A stretch of DNA of 42,251 nucleotides from a virus. The stretch is taken from positions 1 through 42,251 of IMG/VR virus record IMGVR_UViG_3300020473_000053, one strand, 5' to 3'. Below are positions 31,601 to 38,233 of this stretch, piece after piece; positions within the stretch are counted from its first letter, which is position 1, and each line of letters opens with the position of its first letter. Below the pieces are notes generated by a model. The model was not told where the DNA came from, searched no databases, and was given only the letters and a program-made list of their open reading frames with translations. A program made the position numbers and the translations under genes.

Positions 31601-34600
31601 AATACTCACCATCTCTTTTTCTAGTGTCGATAGTAAGTCTTCTAACTCTACTCTCAAATAATGCGTTTTTACCTTTTCCTTCTGCATAAACATTAATTTT
31701 ATCTGCAGTATATCCAATACCTGGATTAATTACTATTACATCTTCTAATTTTCCATCAACAATGACTGGGCGAATAACAGCACCATTTCCACTAATTCCT
31801 GTAGTTGTTATTCCTGTTGATTCTACAACCAAATCAGGCATAGAATAATATTCTTTACCCTTATTAAGAACATGTACATCAACTAATTTTCCATCAACAA
31901 CACTTGGATTTAATTCAGCACCCTTTCCGTTCTGAATAGTTACTTTTGGTTTTCTTTGATGATTTAATATTTCAGAACCATATTTAGATCCCTCTTCATA
32001 AAGATAAGTACCAATTATTTCACCAGTAACAATCGGAGTGAAAGTAAATGGTGTAGAAACACCAGCAAGTGCAGTTGCCGTTGTTGCATAAGCAACATCC
32101 ACACTTACTTTAATATCTGGATACTTAAATGTTTGGAAACCTGTACCAGTTGTTGATAATCCAACATAATCACCCCTATCATAATTGTCTCTAGAAGGGG
32201 TTCCTATACCAGCATCAGCTAAACGGAATGAATCTTCATCAATTTTCATCACATAATATGAATGAGATGAATCTAATCCTTCAATTGCGTTTGGTGTTGT
32301 ACTTCCTAAACCTACTGTTGTATGATATTCTACAAGATCACCTTCACTGAATCCATGATTAACAAAATTAATACTATCAAAGTTTGTTGATATTCCTAAT
32401 GGTTTTACATGTAATTTTCTATACTGATAACCAGATCCCTCAGTTAATACTTTAACACTCTTTAGATTATTCTTAGATGATGTTCTAAATTTATGAATAC
32501 CACTAGCAGTTGTAGAAGTTGATAAACCAATAGTATTGATACCACTTACAGCATCTTCATAAGATTCATATAATTGAACAGTTTTATCGTTGATTATACC
32601 TACATGATATGGAGAACCATTTGCTAAAGTACCTGTTGCTTCATTACTAAGAGCTTTGTAAACACCTATTCCAAGATTAGAATTGCCATTATTATTATAA
32701 TAAACTAAATCACCGTCTACTAGAAAATGCTTCTTAGTAAATGTGATTGTTTCATTTACTATAGAAAGACCACCAGCAAAGAAAACATCTCTACTGTCAA
32801 ATGATAATTCTCTAAATCTAGGACCAATAATAGGTTCTAAAGTAGCACCAGAACCATTACCACCTGTTATATCAATTGAAATAACTCTATCAATATCAAA
32901 ATCTTGAGGATCAACAAAAACCTCTTTAACAGATCCACTAATAATTGGTTCAGCAAGTGCAGTTACACCTAATCCAACACTATCATCTATTAATAGTCTT
33001 GGTGGATTTACTACATCGTACCCATCACCACTATTAAAAGTATCAATACTTGATAATGGTCCATAATAGATGTAATCATCAGAAAGTGGTGTTCTTATTT
33101 CTACACCATCTGCCATTAAACCAATATTATTAACTGGTCTTTCACCAGACCCCTTCTTAAATAAATCTTGAGATAATGGGAATTTTCTTATAATGGAATT
33201 TTTATTAAGAAGTCTATTATAATGTTCAGATCTAATCCAGTTATGAATTCCCGAACCTTTCTTAAATTTAACACATAAAGGTAAATTAGTTACTGGATCT
33301 ACTAATCCAATTTGAGATCTTGAAATATATAATCTTATTTTTCCTGGATTAGTTTGTAATACTTCAGCATAGTATATTGATCCTGCAGATAATCCAGGTA
33401 ATGAATCTCCTTCTGGTATATAAGTTAGAGATTCTCCTGTAATAAATTTAATTGGTTCAGTGAATACAAATATATTATACTCATCACTAACCGAATTATA
33501 ACCATCAAGAGAGAAAGTTAAAGAATCAGATTGACTAGTATCTGTTGCAGCAGTTCCAACAATGTCTACATCAGTGCTTAAAACATAATTTGGAAGAGAG
33601 TTAGAAGCAACATATCCATCTTTATCTCCATCAACATATACATTTAATACATCAGAAAGAATGGTGTTATTACCATCACTAAGAGGAATTCCATCACTTG
33701 ATGCCTTCTTCAACTTTCTTCTGAGATCATAAAGTTTTGTAGAATCCCAATTAAATGATCCACCAGATCCACTTAAAGTAATTGATTTAGTACTATTATC
33801 AATTGAACCAATAATTAGATTAGAAAATTCAACAAGTTGATTATTAGGATCACTACTTCTTCTCAAGATATCAACAGCATCACCCTTTCTTAAACTTGTA
33901 TGGTCAGGAGTACTCTTTAATATAATATTAGGACCTGAAAAACTTTGTATTTCCCACCTAGTATTTGTATTATAAATCCAAGAATTGGCAAAAATTTCCT
34001 TATAAGTACCCTTTCCCTGTTTTGGAGTATCAATAGATGTACCTACATTCTTAACATATATCTTCTCATCCTGTTTAATCAATGAAATGTCAGATAATGG
34101 TGTAAACTTAGAAAGTACACCAGTAATTCTAAGTTCTACTTTTTTAGTTAAATCACCATCTTCATATCCATATATAACCTCATCAGATCTAATATCATCA
34201 GAAGTTGAAATACCAATAGTAGTACCTGGAACTCTCTGTACTTCTATACCTGTTACCCCAAAAAATTGGTTAATAGATTTAGAAGTGTATTTGATTGAGG
34301 TATTTTCTCCACTTATAATACTACCAGAAGCAGGGAATCCAATTGTTGAATCGACACTAATGATAGAATCACCAATATTTGCAGATTCTAATGTTTTCGT
34401 CTTTCCAGGAACAGTAAATGTACCTTCAATTAAATCTCTATCATTAAATCCAACAAATAAAGATAGTTTATAATATGGTTTATTATCTCTAGTTAATATT
34501 TCAACTTCAGATACAGATGCATTTGTTCCAAGATCAGTGGATTTGTATATTGTTTGACCAACTAATTTAGATGGATCTCCAGATAATCTATCAGCAATAA

Positions 34601-35357
34601 CAATTTCTCTACGGATAAATTCCGCACCAGATGCTTTTATTAACCTATCTTCTAAATCTATTACTTCAGCATCAATACCATAAAGAAGTTTGCATAATAT
34701 TCTAATGGATTCTTGGATACCTTTTGATTGGTAAAAAGATCTTGCATGTTTTATGAAGACAGAAACATCAACATCTTCATCAAAATCATTATCTTCTAAA
34801 CCAGGTAAAAAGGTTTTCTTTAATTTTCTATAAAATTCCTGTAAAAATAAAACACTAAGATTGGTTACTGTAGTACCAGCAGCATGTGCTGCTATAGATG
34901 TAGACTCAAATATTAATGATTGATCATTAACTTTATTAATAAAAGACGAAATACCTACATTATATCCAGTTACACCACTAAATCCACGAATACATCCAGT
35001 AAATGTAGATTCTGTTTTTCCAGTATATGTAATAATCTCACTATCTATTTTGATCAAACCATATTGATCAGGAAATCCTTTTGTAGAAGAAACAGATATT
35101 ACTTCTTCAGTGAGTTGTTCAGATGGAACATCAGCACCTAAAACAGTAGTTCCAGTAATAACTTCAGGGACTAAATTATCTGATTTAATATACTGATCAA
35201 AATTAGAAATTAAATCTTGCGGACCACCTTGATATTCCTGTGAAAGGTAATATTGCTTAAAAAATTCCGTTGCAAGTGGAAAATCGTTAATCAGAAATTC
35301 TGGTAACTGACTCTCTATTATCTTATTAACTTGGACTCTCTTATCAATATCGCTCAT
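19647..35357 (-). CDS. Giant baseplate/fibre protein with YHYH and YPR repeats (5,236 aa)
   Basis: A single uninterrupted frame of 15.7 kb. The N-terminal ~300 residues (IIESQLPEFLINDFPLATEF, LFLQEFYRKLKKTFLPGLED, FYQSKGIQESIRILCKLLYG) are a predicted helical domain that heads giant virion proteins of marine T4-like phages. About 1291-1380 contains a YHYH-like segment (GWAYDGNPIYGPYGY, later DIHNGRFCKTPEFPNGVYAY). GxGY beta-repeats recur throughout. About 3600-4490 is an array of eight YPR repeats. The C-terminus has an FNGQLLSFEVDK segment and further GxGY units. It sits between gp6 and gp8, the place of T4 gp7 (1,032 aa), so it may combine a wedge anchor with an extended fibre; no gp7 homology is visible to me. 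Confidence 0.85.
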   Translation of the reverse strand: MSDIDKRVQVNKIIESQLPEFLINDFPLATEFFKQYYLSQEYQGGPQDLISNFDQYIKSDNLVPEVITGTTVLGADVPSEQLTEEVISVSSTKGFPDQYGLIKIDSEIITYTGKTESTFTGCIRGFSGVTGYNVGISSFINKVNDQSLIFESTSIAAHAAGTTVTNLSVLFLQEFYRKLKKTFLPGLEDNDFDEDVDVSVFIKHARSFYQSKGIQESIRILCKLLYGIDAEVIDLEDRLIKASGAEFIRREIVIADRLSGDPSKLVGQTIYKSTDLGTNASVSEVEILTRDNKPYYKLSLFVGFNDRDLIEGTFTVPGKTKTLESANIGDSIISVDSTIGFPASGSIISGENTSIKYTSKSINQFFGVTGIEVQRVPGTTIGISTSDDIRSDEVIYGYEDGDLTKKVELRITGVLSKFTPLSDISLIKQDEKIYVKNVGTSIDTPKQGKGTYKEIFANSWIYNTNTRWEIQSFSGPNIILKSTPDHTSLRKGDAVDILRRSSDPNNQLVEFSNLIIGSIDNSTKSITLSGSGGSFNWDSTKLYDLRRKLKKASSDGIPLSDGNNTILSDVLNVYVDGDKDGYVASNSLPNYVLSTDVDIVGTAATDTSQSDSLTFSLDGYNSVSDEYNIFVFTEPIKFITGESLTYIPEGDSLPGLSAGSIYYAEVLQTNPGKIRLYISRSQIGLVDPVTNLPLCVKFKKGSGIHNWIRSEHYNRLLNKNSIIRKFPLSQDLFKKGSGERPVNNIGLMADGVEIRTPLSDDYIYYGPLSSIDTFNSGDGYDVVNPPRLLIDDSVGLGVTALAEPIISGSVKEVFVDPQDFDIDRVISIDITGGNGSGATLEPIIGPRFRELSFDSRDVFFAGGLSIVNETITFTKKHFLVDGDLVYYNNNGNSNLGIGVYKALSNEATGTLANGSPYHVGIINDKTVQLYESYEDAVSGINTIGLSTSTTASGIHKFRTSSKNNLKSVKVLTEGSGYQYRKLHVKPLGISTNFDSINFVNHGFSEGDLVEYHTTVGLGSTTPNAIEGLDSSHSYYVMKIDEDSFRLADAGIGTPSRDNYDRGDYVGLSTTGTGFQTFKYPDIKVSVDVAYATTATALAGVSTPFTFTPIVTGEIIGTYLYEEGSKYGSEILNHQRKPKVTIQNGKGAELNPSVVDGKLVDVHVLNKGKEYYSMPDLVVESTGITTTGISGNGAVIRPVIVDGKLEDVIVINPGIGYTADKINVYAEGKGKNALFESRVRRLTIDTRKRDGEYYLNPDVGGESLHLNVVGYTEDIGTLFNDPNPISGHSPIIGWAYDGNPIYGPYGYISPDELGPEVHIMRPGYKLDSNKVIDRPIDLNKFPSGYFTDDYYFDGSGDLDIHNGRFCKTPEFPNGVYAYFAGVTTSTQTNKLEPKYPYFIGNSYRSPFISTNTYLTQDLDFNTTKLSRNTFPHKVGKVGVNNDSIIESNEFLRQLTTVESVTAGPVDTIGVLDGGDGYAVGDFTVFDNANTSGSGLRGTVKSIVGIGISRIDTEIEAYENATFVWKNDHEVEASYFPYIELNNKDTVAISGLSSSIVHLTDSFSIGIKTDVIGLAKSMTANSVVEGRIDDIYVNIIPNTVSVGSSLRISDTEIVKVLNIFPLGSILRVKRYSVGIAHTYSSKIDVLNSKITIPVRTKEFTSTIDDLVYFNAPQSVGLGTTVGGGISVDHTIGETTKSVPIPTRTIYIPNHPFKTGQKLTIGKRGSATSLIVGQTDIANNNDFPLFNIPNVTTDVSTVYAINKGQNYVGLVTLRASIGSTSEGLFFHGNGSDDSEYFLKSNHDQVLGDINKIVSTVSTKIGAANTDTHGLRNSDVISLNVVPNCVVGLGSTAPLTVGLGGTSIGEGKLIINQVGFPTAQVDEIHNTISITDHGYHTGDRLFYDTTIPLIGLSTGAYYVYEVNSDKFSLGKTLRDVKVDPPALISIGSTLSDDHQVGLINPAINVVKNSKLTFNVSDPNLLGYDFKIFYDYEFKNEYNSSSDSSTFNVVGFGTVGVGDNSTVSLSFSKSAPTRLYYSLTKSGFISTADTKVENYSQINFVDSAYSGDYSIFGITSDTFKISPRSIPTVLTYAEDQCETIEYATESTNVQGTIKEVKTISRGYNYKSLPAFSNIVSMNGKNANIVALSTSIGRIRDVRIVDIGYEYSSDKTLSPEAFVSPVIRLDNLDTIKDIKIVDGGKEYLSVPDIVVYDPQNDEIVDETSLIAKVPNQSISEIDILAPIQGLTSVNHRIISVNNSNGVGINSIVGGGSGIVTCVLDTPINGFVVPPFEIGDDIFVEGVELFGESGIGTQQSSTVGMNTISDGDGYNSANYQFRFFKIQDFINSNPAVLKYSISGLTTNPGIAKTFQSGYATIVNRNKYPILESIQERGRFTINEKLYVKFNNTYLEQNLFVVDARDDYIKIDGTYDLEIGARIKGSTSNVTATVTGINKNEARFEVDYSNRQDYGWSDEIGKLDEDFQVIPNNDYYQNLSYSIKSPITWDKISDPVNRLVHPVGLKNFADVSVGSSSKVNSGYAATTNNVLVLDVTNERRVDTINNFDMVLDYDSRGNKSKFIQFENVKLTDYTKCKTNRVLIHDDISGRFSSKGLQDLFTEIEEVTTNFGRYLIQVVDPDTYDIQLTDLVVLTSTNNAYMLEKSTDFSNKQLGEFVAESDTFQRKTLVFNPEEQFDKDHDIKILKSNFNTSIASTGAQSIGSIDLTGTTTKVRTGITTALGSITNTQLTVPADTPLTSDMLGAHLSGDSIRVGTAITSILSDTSAELVVVSFNEDGDRVVSSTNQTVSATPIEFLDRFEDRFVFGPDTTEILSWPTSDFNALYANVVVQDDVTKQINYSEVNVDFDGTATYISEIYADNLTYTYSSSRVGLITARYDSGTDRVYLECENDRSRTLSISANVVGFGTTTAGIGTYRYAVPGQPVGAERSGRLESTYHSGNATAPILVTNINSDLDSSVKSLVRVSCGKTSSIHQVVLFNDASTISITEYPFVPINSTIGLGTFGTTNVGNQVAFSFYPDDGTGNTLDYTNAVIEVQAYNEVFNRFNDFANEPPALEYGPVVNDLILSAYDGANGNRANKIDFDLKHEGVPIYSKRFNPTSVEDKDVFKINNHFFNDNEELEYSAGSTFIGIGATAISIGSTTNNAGIITDIMPSNVYVSVINENEFQIFSRKEYVNTGIAITVTGVGEGNAHRFDMTKKLSKTVIGLDGIVQQPITFTAISHELDGAIGAATSQFVLSGISSIQPRDVLKIDNEYMKVEQVGFASVGLGTINDSKDVALGICTLPVVRVQRGSLGIPAIEHDDESVARVHRGSFNIVDSTVWFLDPPKGNTRERRSITNLPYVRAEFSGRTFLRQNYDTNMVFDDISDNFTGIGRTYSLTVGAADTISGVSIGNGILFINGVFQTPLTLNNSGNNYEFETAPVAGISSVVFTGISSENGQMMQSEFDINQNQLPRGGLIVSMGSTPGVGYAPLEGAKARFDTKEISSNRFAANTLDGIVGVGTSSMVNRSSLGIQTAAYDNITGIITVTTTGLHGFALGYPKLIKLKGLEFICPTNSVGTPDVSGTSYNSTTGDLTIKIAGHGLANGDAIKIEKESLTFTCTHGSGNHEYPRVTDPAYDEFLTVFDSQTDTFKVNILRGLTPTNTTDHTFVGATPDCIRTLNYVGFTTSFFQDTERPISVTGIISERTFEAMAGICTIRHIFHDNSSAYAYEYYPDLQLGSGYREPVAIGVTDIEFDHKFVSSADDSIQLYGGGPSDKYTPTDAVYTSHSGELVLTLGAHNLRGSSSHTITDASYNPVNGELQVTTTGNSFDVSNATYNPTSGDMVLTIGSGHYLTTSNKIKIAEESIKFTCNYNDDNQQTVKSYPRSSGASTGNGKDYAHNTWLPITATTWNTITVNVNGGQGAITDTSDHEFNSALPGAITSDHGFTTADKVRFKDNAITLTCEMDNHATSHHYPRPSDPVSGKWISVASQTTDSFVVNVGVSALLKFTPTDAEYDPVTGLMELTIGTHSLRAGTNVKIAEESLKFTCDVDDNTSQKGYPRTTDPFYTSGFIIQSVTDTTITLQVLSTIPSTNITRHTFVTADNDAVTTGGNYPHTFVSGMTGGLEKANNSVVLTENSLTFTCSRDNHLGGHTYPRTTDPAGSSEVIGIGKTTDTTIVINVGSGGGGGTGGSVSAIVSPNVHKFVEAKAGAAFTGGDYEHIFVPGTENTDCIAIDYWAGTKVTPTNATYDADTGNLVLTVPSGHGITNVNSIGIATNSLTFTCTRDNHATEHTYPRHTDPIHNSSNVPVSVVGNEVTVFVGKSPLVNRNITDGKYDPSTGELILTSPSHDYVGCSTITPSNVAYNQNSGVLTITKNGHGYQVNDKILIEDNSLTFTCTKDGNVTRHSYPRPTDYASGKWLTITNRTINTFKVNVNPNPSDEKYPHTIVDIKNGCILKSNDTVGIETSSLTFTCANDNHQTLHSYPRITDPAHRIELPVGKVAGDDFRVMVGKSPASSGGSLALTINNPGARYVNPELEIPDPVYENVPVIGISRLGVGLTEATGQNLLVNLDVGAAHTSIGIARSMFEIADFKIARQGHSFKVGDKLKPSGLVVDKRLQRPIQEFELEIVEVFNDYFAAWQFGELDFIDTISYLQDGYRRRFPLFFNGQLLSFEVDKTSKLSSQIDLNAVLMIFVNGVLQTPNIAYQFQGGTTFMFTEAPTFSDKVDIFFYKGEDGVDIEIVDETESIKVGDLVRINQHPDHIDENVDPYTITQESNRTIKEILGSDLTETTIYTGRGINEEIGKPLEWTKQKHDKWVKGSLISKSRESIEPQIYPTAKIIYDVNASTGVGLNGGIFVDDAESFFYEDENNPALDAEDRYQTNINFVDTLLLPSSDYVGGVVTANVSTRGDIESFTIENSGSGYIGAGVTLYISAPNYVFNGIEYDPTLGISTLGITTNFVSIGVGTVTKDEFATVGLSTFAEATANIVNGKIDSITIDNIGLGYTNTNPPQVILPRPYYDTEKITRIGNVQGFTGIITGISTSAGTNGHPLAVRFDYYADKVASDLIVGYPVLIQDTFFTVGGAVTTGKWFPDDSYQPNNNRWTAGKGGAAVTSVDNNDNEIVSIGSTYLDNIYKVAETYTLGKRGYITCNILSTTETITGFAATGYYDGPGPLGDAGLTTSLGRLSWGRIYGDDLTRETSPISIGVTGLTVDSGLTTFPTIQRRNYDNQSLKGLRNTGALRMKI
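21890..24570. repeat. Array of eight degenerate YPR protein repeats
   Basis: Within the giant gene, Y-P-R codons occur at 24498-24506, 23733, 23460, 23205, 22920, 22500, 22158 and 21930. Each follows a S-L-(K/T)-F-T-C strand (ALTC/SLTFTC variants), usually precedes (T/P)-(T/S)-D, and is accompanied by a (D/N)-x-x-Y-(N/D)-x-x-(S/T)-G-x-(L/M)-x-(L/V/I)-T strand. Intervals are 228-765 bases, so units are diverged and partly fused. Four units carry C-x4-H-x3-H (for example CTRDNHATEHTYPR). Confidence 0.8.
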
Positions 35358-35360
35358 TAT

Positions 35361-37412
35361 CTACTTCCTCTCCAGATCCCCATTTGCATAACTTGATGTG
35401 TAATAGTCTCTTGAAAATACAACTCCAGAAACATCTTCTCCTGAAGCAATTACGTCTTTAACCATATTTATCTTACTATTAGAAACGTCAAAATTGAGAT
35501 AAAGATCCTTTAATCCGATAATATCATTAGATTCTGGGAATGCCTGAATCTCTATTAAATTATTTGGAGCAGCAGTTGATGCAATATTAATTGTATTTAA
35601 CTTAATTTCACCTTTTTTGTAATCAACAGTACCAACAGATTTGATAATAACCCTAAGTTCATTTAGTTTTGTTCTTGAAACAACACTAATAGTACCCATA
35701 TGACTTCCATCTAAGTCACCATTTTCATTTTTATTTGGAACATCAGTTAGATAAACTAGATCATTTGATCCAGAAACAGTAAATCCACTACTCTTAATAT
35801 TAAATCCTTTTGGATTAACGTGGAATTGATTACCATAACATAATTCATACTGTGCAAATTGATTAATAAGCACTTTCATATCTCTTCTAATTCTAACCTT
35901 GGTTATGTTAGAAGTGATTGCATTATCAACCCTATCAATCAATTGAAGCATCTTACTGTACTTAAACCTTCCACCAAACTTATTAATATCAACAGTATTA
36001 GAATAAGATGAAAGAGAATTAGTAATAGTTGACTTTAATTGATTAGAATTACTAACAAGAGCACTATTGTAATAAATTGTAGAATCAATCTCAACATATA
36101 GTGTCTTAAGATCTACAATTTCAGCATTAATACCAGCAATAGAGTAGTTTTTAAGTTTATTCTTTATTTGTAACTTATCAAAATCTGAAACATATGTACC
36201 ATTTTTTGGTTTAATACTAATCTGAACCTTACCAAATTGTGGTGGGTTCAATTCTTCACCACCAACTACAGCAACAGACTCTGTTCTTGGATAGATTGTT
36301 TGTATTATTGCCTCGTAATCCCTGCCTGTAACTGCCCTGTATTGTGCTGAATATATTCTAGGGGCAAAATACTTAATAGATGATATATTCTCCTTCTCAG
36401 ACCCATTTCGAGCAGGTTGAACGGTAGTAATATTAATAGTATCATAAGGTGTTACAACTTTTGCAGTAGGATCATTAGGATCCTTACTAGTAAAAACACC
36501 TTGGAAATCAAATAAACCAACAGATCCTACTTTTCCACCAGGTCCGTTACCATCCTCACCATCAGTAACAATGTATCTTACAGTAACTACCTCATCATTA
36601 TGAAGCTTTTTACCAAAATGACCATCACCGAATAATATTTCATACTTTTCATCCTGTATTTCTTGTAAGAAGAATATTTCAGAGTTTTTATCAATATTTA
36701 AAATATTATCAACCATAGCAAATTGTCTACCAATAGTAGTTGTTCTATTGGGAGAAACATAAGTTGTGATACTAGATGTATCAATATTTGGATTGCCTAA
36801 AATAAATCTTTGATCTTGAGTAGTAGTAACACGGAAAGTTCTTTCTAATACTGTACCTTGATAGACTTCTATACCAGTATTAGCATCTATCCCAAAAGTT
36901 GCTTTATAAATGTTATTACCAGATGCTATAGAATCAGTTAAAGTCTTATCATAAACTAATGCTGCACTTATTGGTTCTGTAATTGAAAATCTATATGTAG
37001 AGTCGTCAGTATTACCAATACAAACTAAACCTGGTTTTAAGTATATTCTCTCTAATTTCTTCTGCTCTATAACCGTAAAATCAGTCGCTGAAGTGGGTTC
37101 ACCCTCATATACTACCTCAAAGTAAATTAACGCCTGTGCAGCAGATCTAGAGCGTGGTATATAACCAATATTACGTGCTAATGATACGACATTCTCTCTA
37201 ACAGTTGCAGAATCTAAGAAAGATTCATTAGCAACTAAATTTGCATTAAATGAATTAATATAGGTATTATATGCTAACGTATCAATTAGAATTGAAAAGT
37301 TAGATCCCTCAAAATCAAAATCCGAAAACTTAGAATTTGCCCGAAGATAATCTCTTATCTGAGCTTTAATCTGATCAAAATCTAGAGTTGAAAAGTGCGT
37401 GAAGGAAGACAT
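35361..37412 (-). CDS. gp6: Baseplate wedge protein gp6
   Basis: 683 aa, near T4 gp6 (660 aa). The N-terminus (SSFTHFSTLDFDQIKAQIRD, YLRANSKFSDFDFEGSNFSI, LIDTLAYNTYINSFNANLVA) and the VRENVVSLARNIGYIPRSRS motif are characteristic. The middle (ISSIKYFAPRIYSAQYRAVT, then GRDYEAIIQTIYPRTESVAV) is the Baseplate_J-like region. In T4, gp6 dimers form the continuous inner ring that drives the baseplate conformational switch. It follows gp25 by 1 nt and precedes the giant protein by 3 nt, so these three are one late operon. Confidence 0.94.
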   Translation of the reverse strand: MSSFTHFSTLDFDQIKAQIRDYLRANSKFSDFDFEGSNFSILIDTLAYNTYINSFNANLVANESFLDSATVRENVVSLARNIGYIPRSRSAAQALIYFEVVYEGEPTSATDFTVIEQKKLERIYLKPGLVCIGNTDDSTYRFSITEPISAALVYDKTLTDSIASGNNIYKATFGIDANTGIEVYQGTVLERTFRVTTTQDQRFILGNPNIDTSSITTYVSPNRTTTIGRQFAMVDNILNIDKNSEIFFLQEIQDEKYEILFGDGHFGKKLHNDEVVTVRYIVTDGEDGNGPGGKVGSVGLFDFQGVFTSKDPNDPTAKVVTPYDTINITTVQPARNGSEKENISSIKYFAPRIYSAQYRAVTGRDYEAIIQTIYPRTESVAVVGGEELNPPQFGKVQISIKPKNGTYVSDFDKLQIKNKLKNYSIAGINAEIVDLKTLYVEIDSTIYYNSALVSNSNQLKSTITNSLSSYSNTVDINKFGGRFKYSKMLQLIDRVDNAITSNITKVRIRRDMKVLINQFAQYELCYGNQFHVNPKGFNIKSSGFTVSGSNDLVYLTDVPNKNENGDLDGSHMGTISVVSRTKLNELRVIIKSVGTVDYKKGEIKLNTINIASTAAPNNLIEIQAFPESNDIIGLKDLYLNFDVSNSKINMVKDVIASGEDVSGVVFSRDYYTSSYANGDLERK

Positions 37413-37413
37413 A

Positions 37414-37815
37414 TTATCTCGTTGGTTCTAATAAAAATGTAAATTCTTGTGTAGGTATAGCTAATCCAGAAACATCAAAAAATATTGTAACCTCAAATGC
37501 ATTCCTATCAAAATAGGGATCTACTACTACATTAATATTTTCAATTCTAGGTTCATAATTAGTTAAAGTTTCCATTATTTGGGTTTCAATAATAGAGGAT
37601 ATTGAAGGAGTGAAGTTCTCAAAGAGACTGCCTCTAATATCAGTACCAATTAATGAATTAAAAAACCTTTCAGTAGGAATTGTTTCTACTAAATTTCTTA
37701 CTGACCTTATAATTGCACGTTCATTCACCAGAACTGGTAAGTCCTTTGTTACAGGATGAGGTAAGAAAGAGAAACTGATGTCCTTAAAACTTCTTGATTT
37801 ACGTACACTTGCCAT
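37414..37815 (-). CDS. gp25: Baseplate wedge protein gp25
   Basis: 133 aa, matching T4 gp25 (132 aa). Segments SFKDISFSFLPHPVTKDLPV, NERAIIRSVRNLVETIPTER, FFNSLIGTDIRGSLFENFTP and YEPRIENINVVVDPY are the conserved gp25/GPW fold. It binds gp6 at the core of the wedge and helps initiate sheath assembly. It is the first gene of the structural block: a CTAAATAA late promoter lies about 33 nt upstream and a strong terminator insulates it from the oxygenase block. Confidence 0.95.
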   Translation of the reverse strand: MASVRKSRSFKDISFSFLPHPVTKDLPVLVNERAIIRSVRNLVETIPTERFFNSLIGTDIRGSLFENFTPSISSIIETQIMETLTNYEPRIENINVVVDPYFDRNAFEVTIFFDVSGLAIPTQEFTFLLEPTR

Positions 37816-37847
37816 TAAAAGACTATATTTAGTACTATTTTCTTTTT

Positions 37848-37855
37848 TTATTTAG
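37848..37855 (-). promoter_or_regulatory. Late promoter CTAAATAA before gp25
   Basis: CTAAATAA on the minus strand, in the AT-rich gap between the terminator and gp25, about 33 nt upstream of the ATG. CTAAATA/NATAAATA is the form I associate with late promoters of marine T4-like phages. A second CTAAATA occurs closer to the gene (near 37825-37831), so one of the two may be fortuitous. Confidence 0.6.
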
Positions 37856-37885
37856 GCATGAAATATAAAATTTTATATTAGACAC

Positions 37886-37912
37886 AAAAAAACGCCCTTT
37901 CGGGCGGTTTTT
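37886..37912 (-). terminator. Intrinsic terminator after the oxygenase/glycosyltransferase block
   Basis: CGCCC-GAAA-GGGCG hairpin with a GAAA tetraloop, followed on the minus strand by seven T and preceded by A residues that can extend the stem. It begins directly after the TAG of the 49-aa gene. The T tract on the plus strand is also five long, but nothing is transcribed rightward here. Confidence 0.92.
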
Positions 37913-37913
37913 C

Positions 37914-38063
37914 CTATTTTCCTTGACCTCTATAACGCTTTTTTGCTTTATTTCTAGAGGTTGCAGAGTATTTTGTATGTTTTCCTCTGCCTTGGATTGT
38001 TTTTTTGGGTGTTGATTCTAATTCAATACTTCCCCATACACCTGTTTTGGTTTTTGCTGCCAT
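37914..38063 (-). CDS. Small very basic protein (49 aa)
   Basis: Begins MAAKTKTGVWGSIELESTPK and continues with a Lys/Arg-rich tail (GRGKHTKYSATSRNKAKKRY) ending RGQGK. I recall small proteins with this KY...YRGQG(K/R) ending as widely conserved in marine T4-like phages, with no known function; nucleic acid binding is likely from charge alone. It has the best ribosome-binding site in the window (AGGAGG, 6 nt before ATG). Its ATG overlaps the preceding TAA by one base, and the terminator follows the stop immediately. Confidence 0.82.
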   Translation of the reverse strand: MAAKTKTGVWGSIELESTPKKTIQGRGKHTKYSATSRNKAKKRYRGQGK

Positions 38064-38233
38064 TAATCCTCCTTAATAATAATTTCAGTTCTTAGACCTT
38101 CTGGATTATGAGATCCATTATCATAGAACTCATAGGCAAGGTCTTCCATTGCGTTAAAATATTCATCTTGGGTGAGGTTCTCAAAGAGAATCTTCTCACC
38201 TTCATAGATGTTATATAACTCTTGTTTTTTCAT
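38063..38233 (-). CDS. Small acidic protein (56 aa), paralogue of the 58-aa protein
   Basis: Begins MKKQELYNIYEGEKILFENL and continues TQDEYFNAMEDLAYEFYDNG. The Y-x-I-Y-x-x-(E/D)-K-x-(I/L)-F-x-x-L-T-x-(D/E)-E-(F/Y) pattern is shared with the 58-aa protein at 40241-40417. I recall similar L-(F/Y)-x-x-L-T-x-E-E-(F/Y) proteins in cyanophages, function unknown. Its start lies inside the last codons of the glycosyltransferase gene (23-nt overlap) and its stop overlaps the next ATG. Confidence 0.78.
   Translation of the reverse strand: MKKQELYNIYEGEKILFENLTQDEYFNAMEDLAYEFYDNGSHNPEGLRTEIIIKED

Noticed and set aside
34087-34473. Plus-strand frame of 128 aa
   Set aside because: Antisense inside the giant gene, no recognisable features, Ser/Thr/Pro-rich as expected from the complement of the sense codons.
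37414-37815. Calling gp25 a lysozyme
   Set aside because: gp25-family proteins are sometimes described as lysozyme-like, but the sequence matches the structural wedge fold and shows no catalytic motif I can point to.
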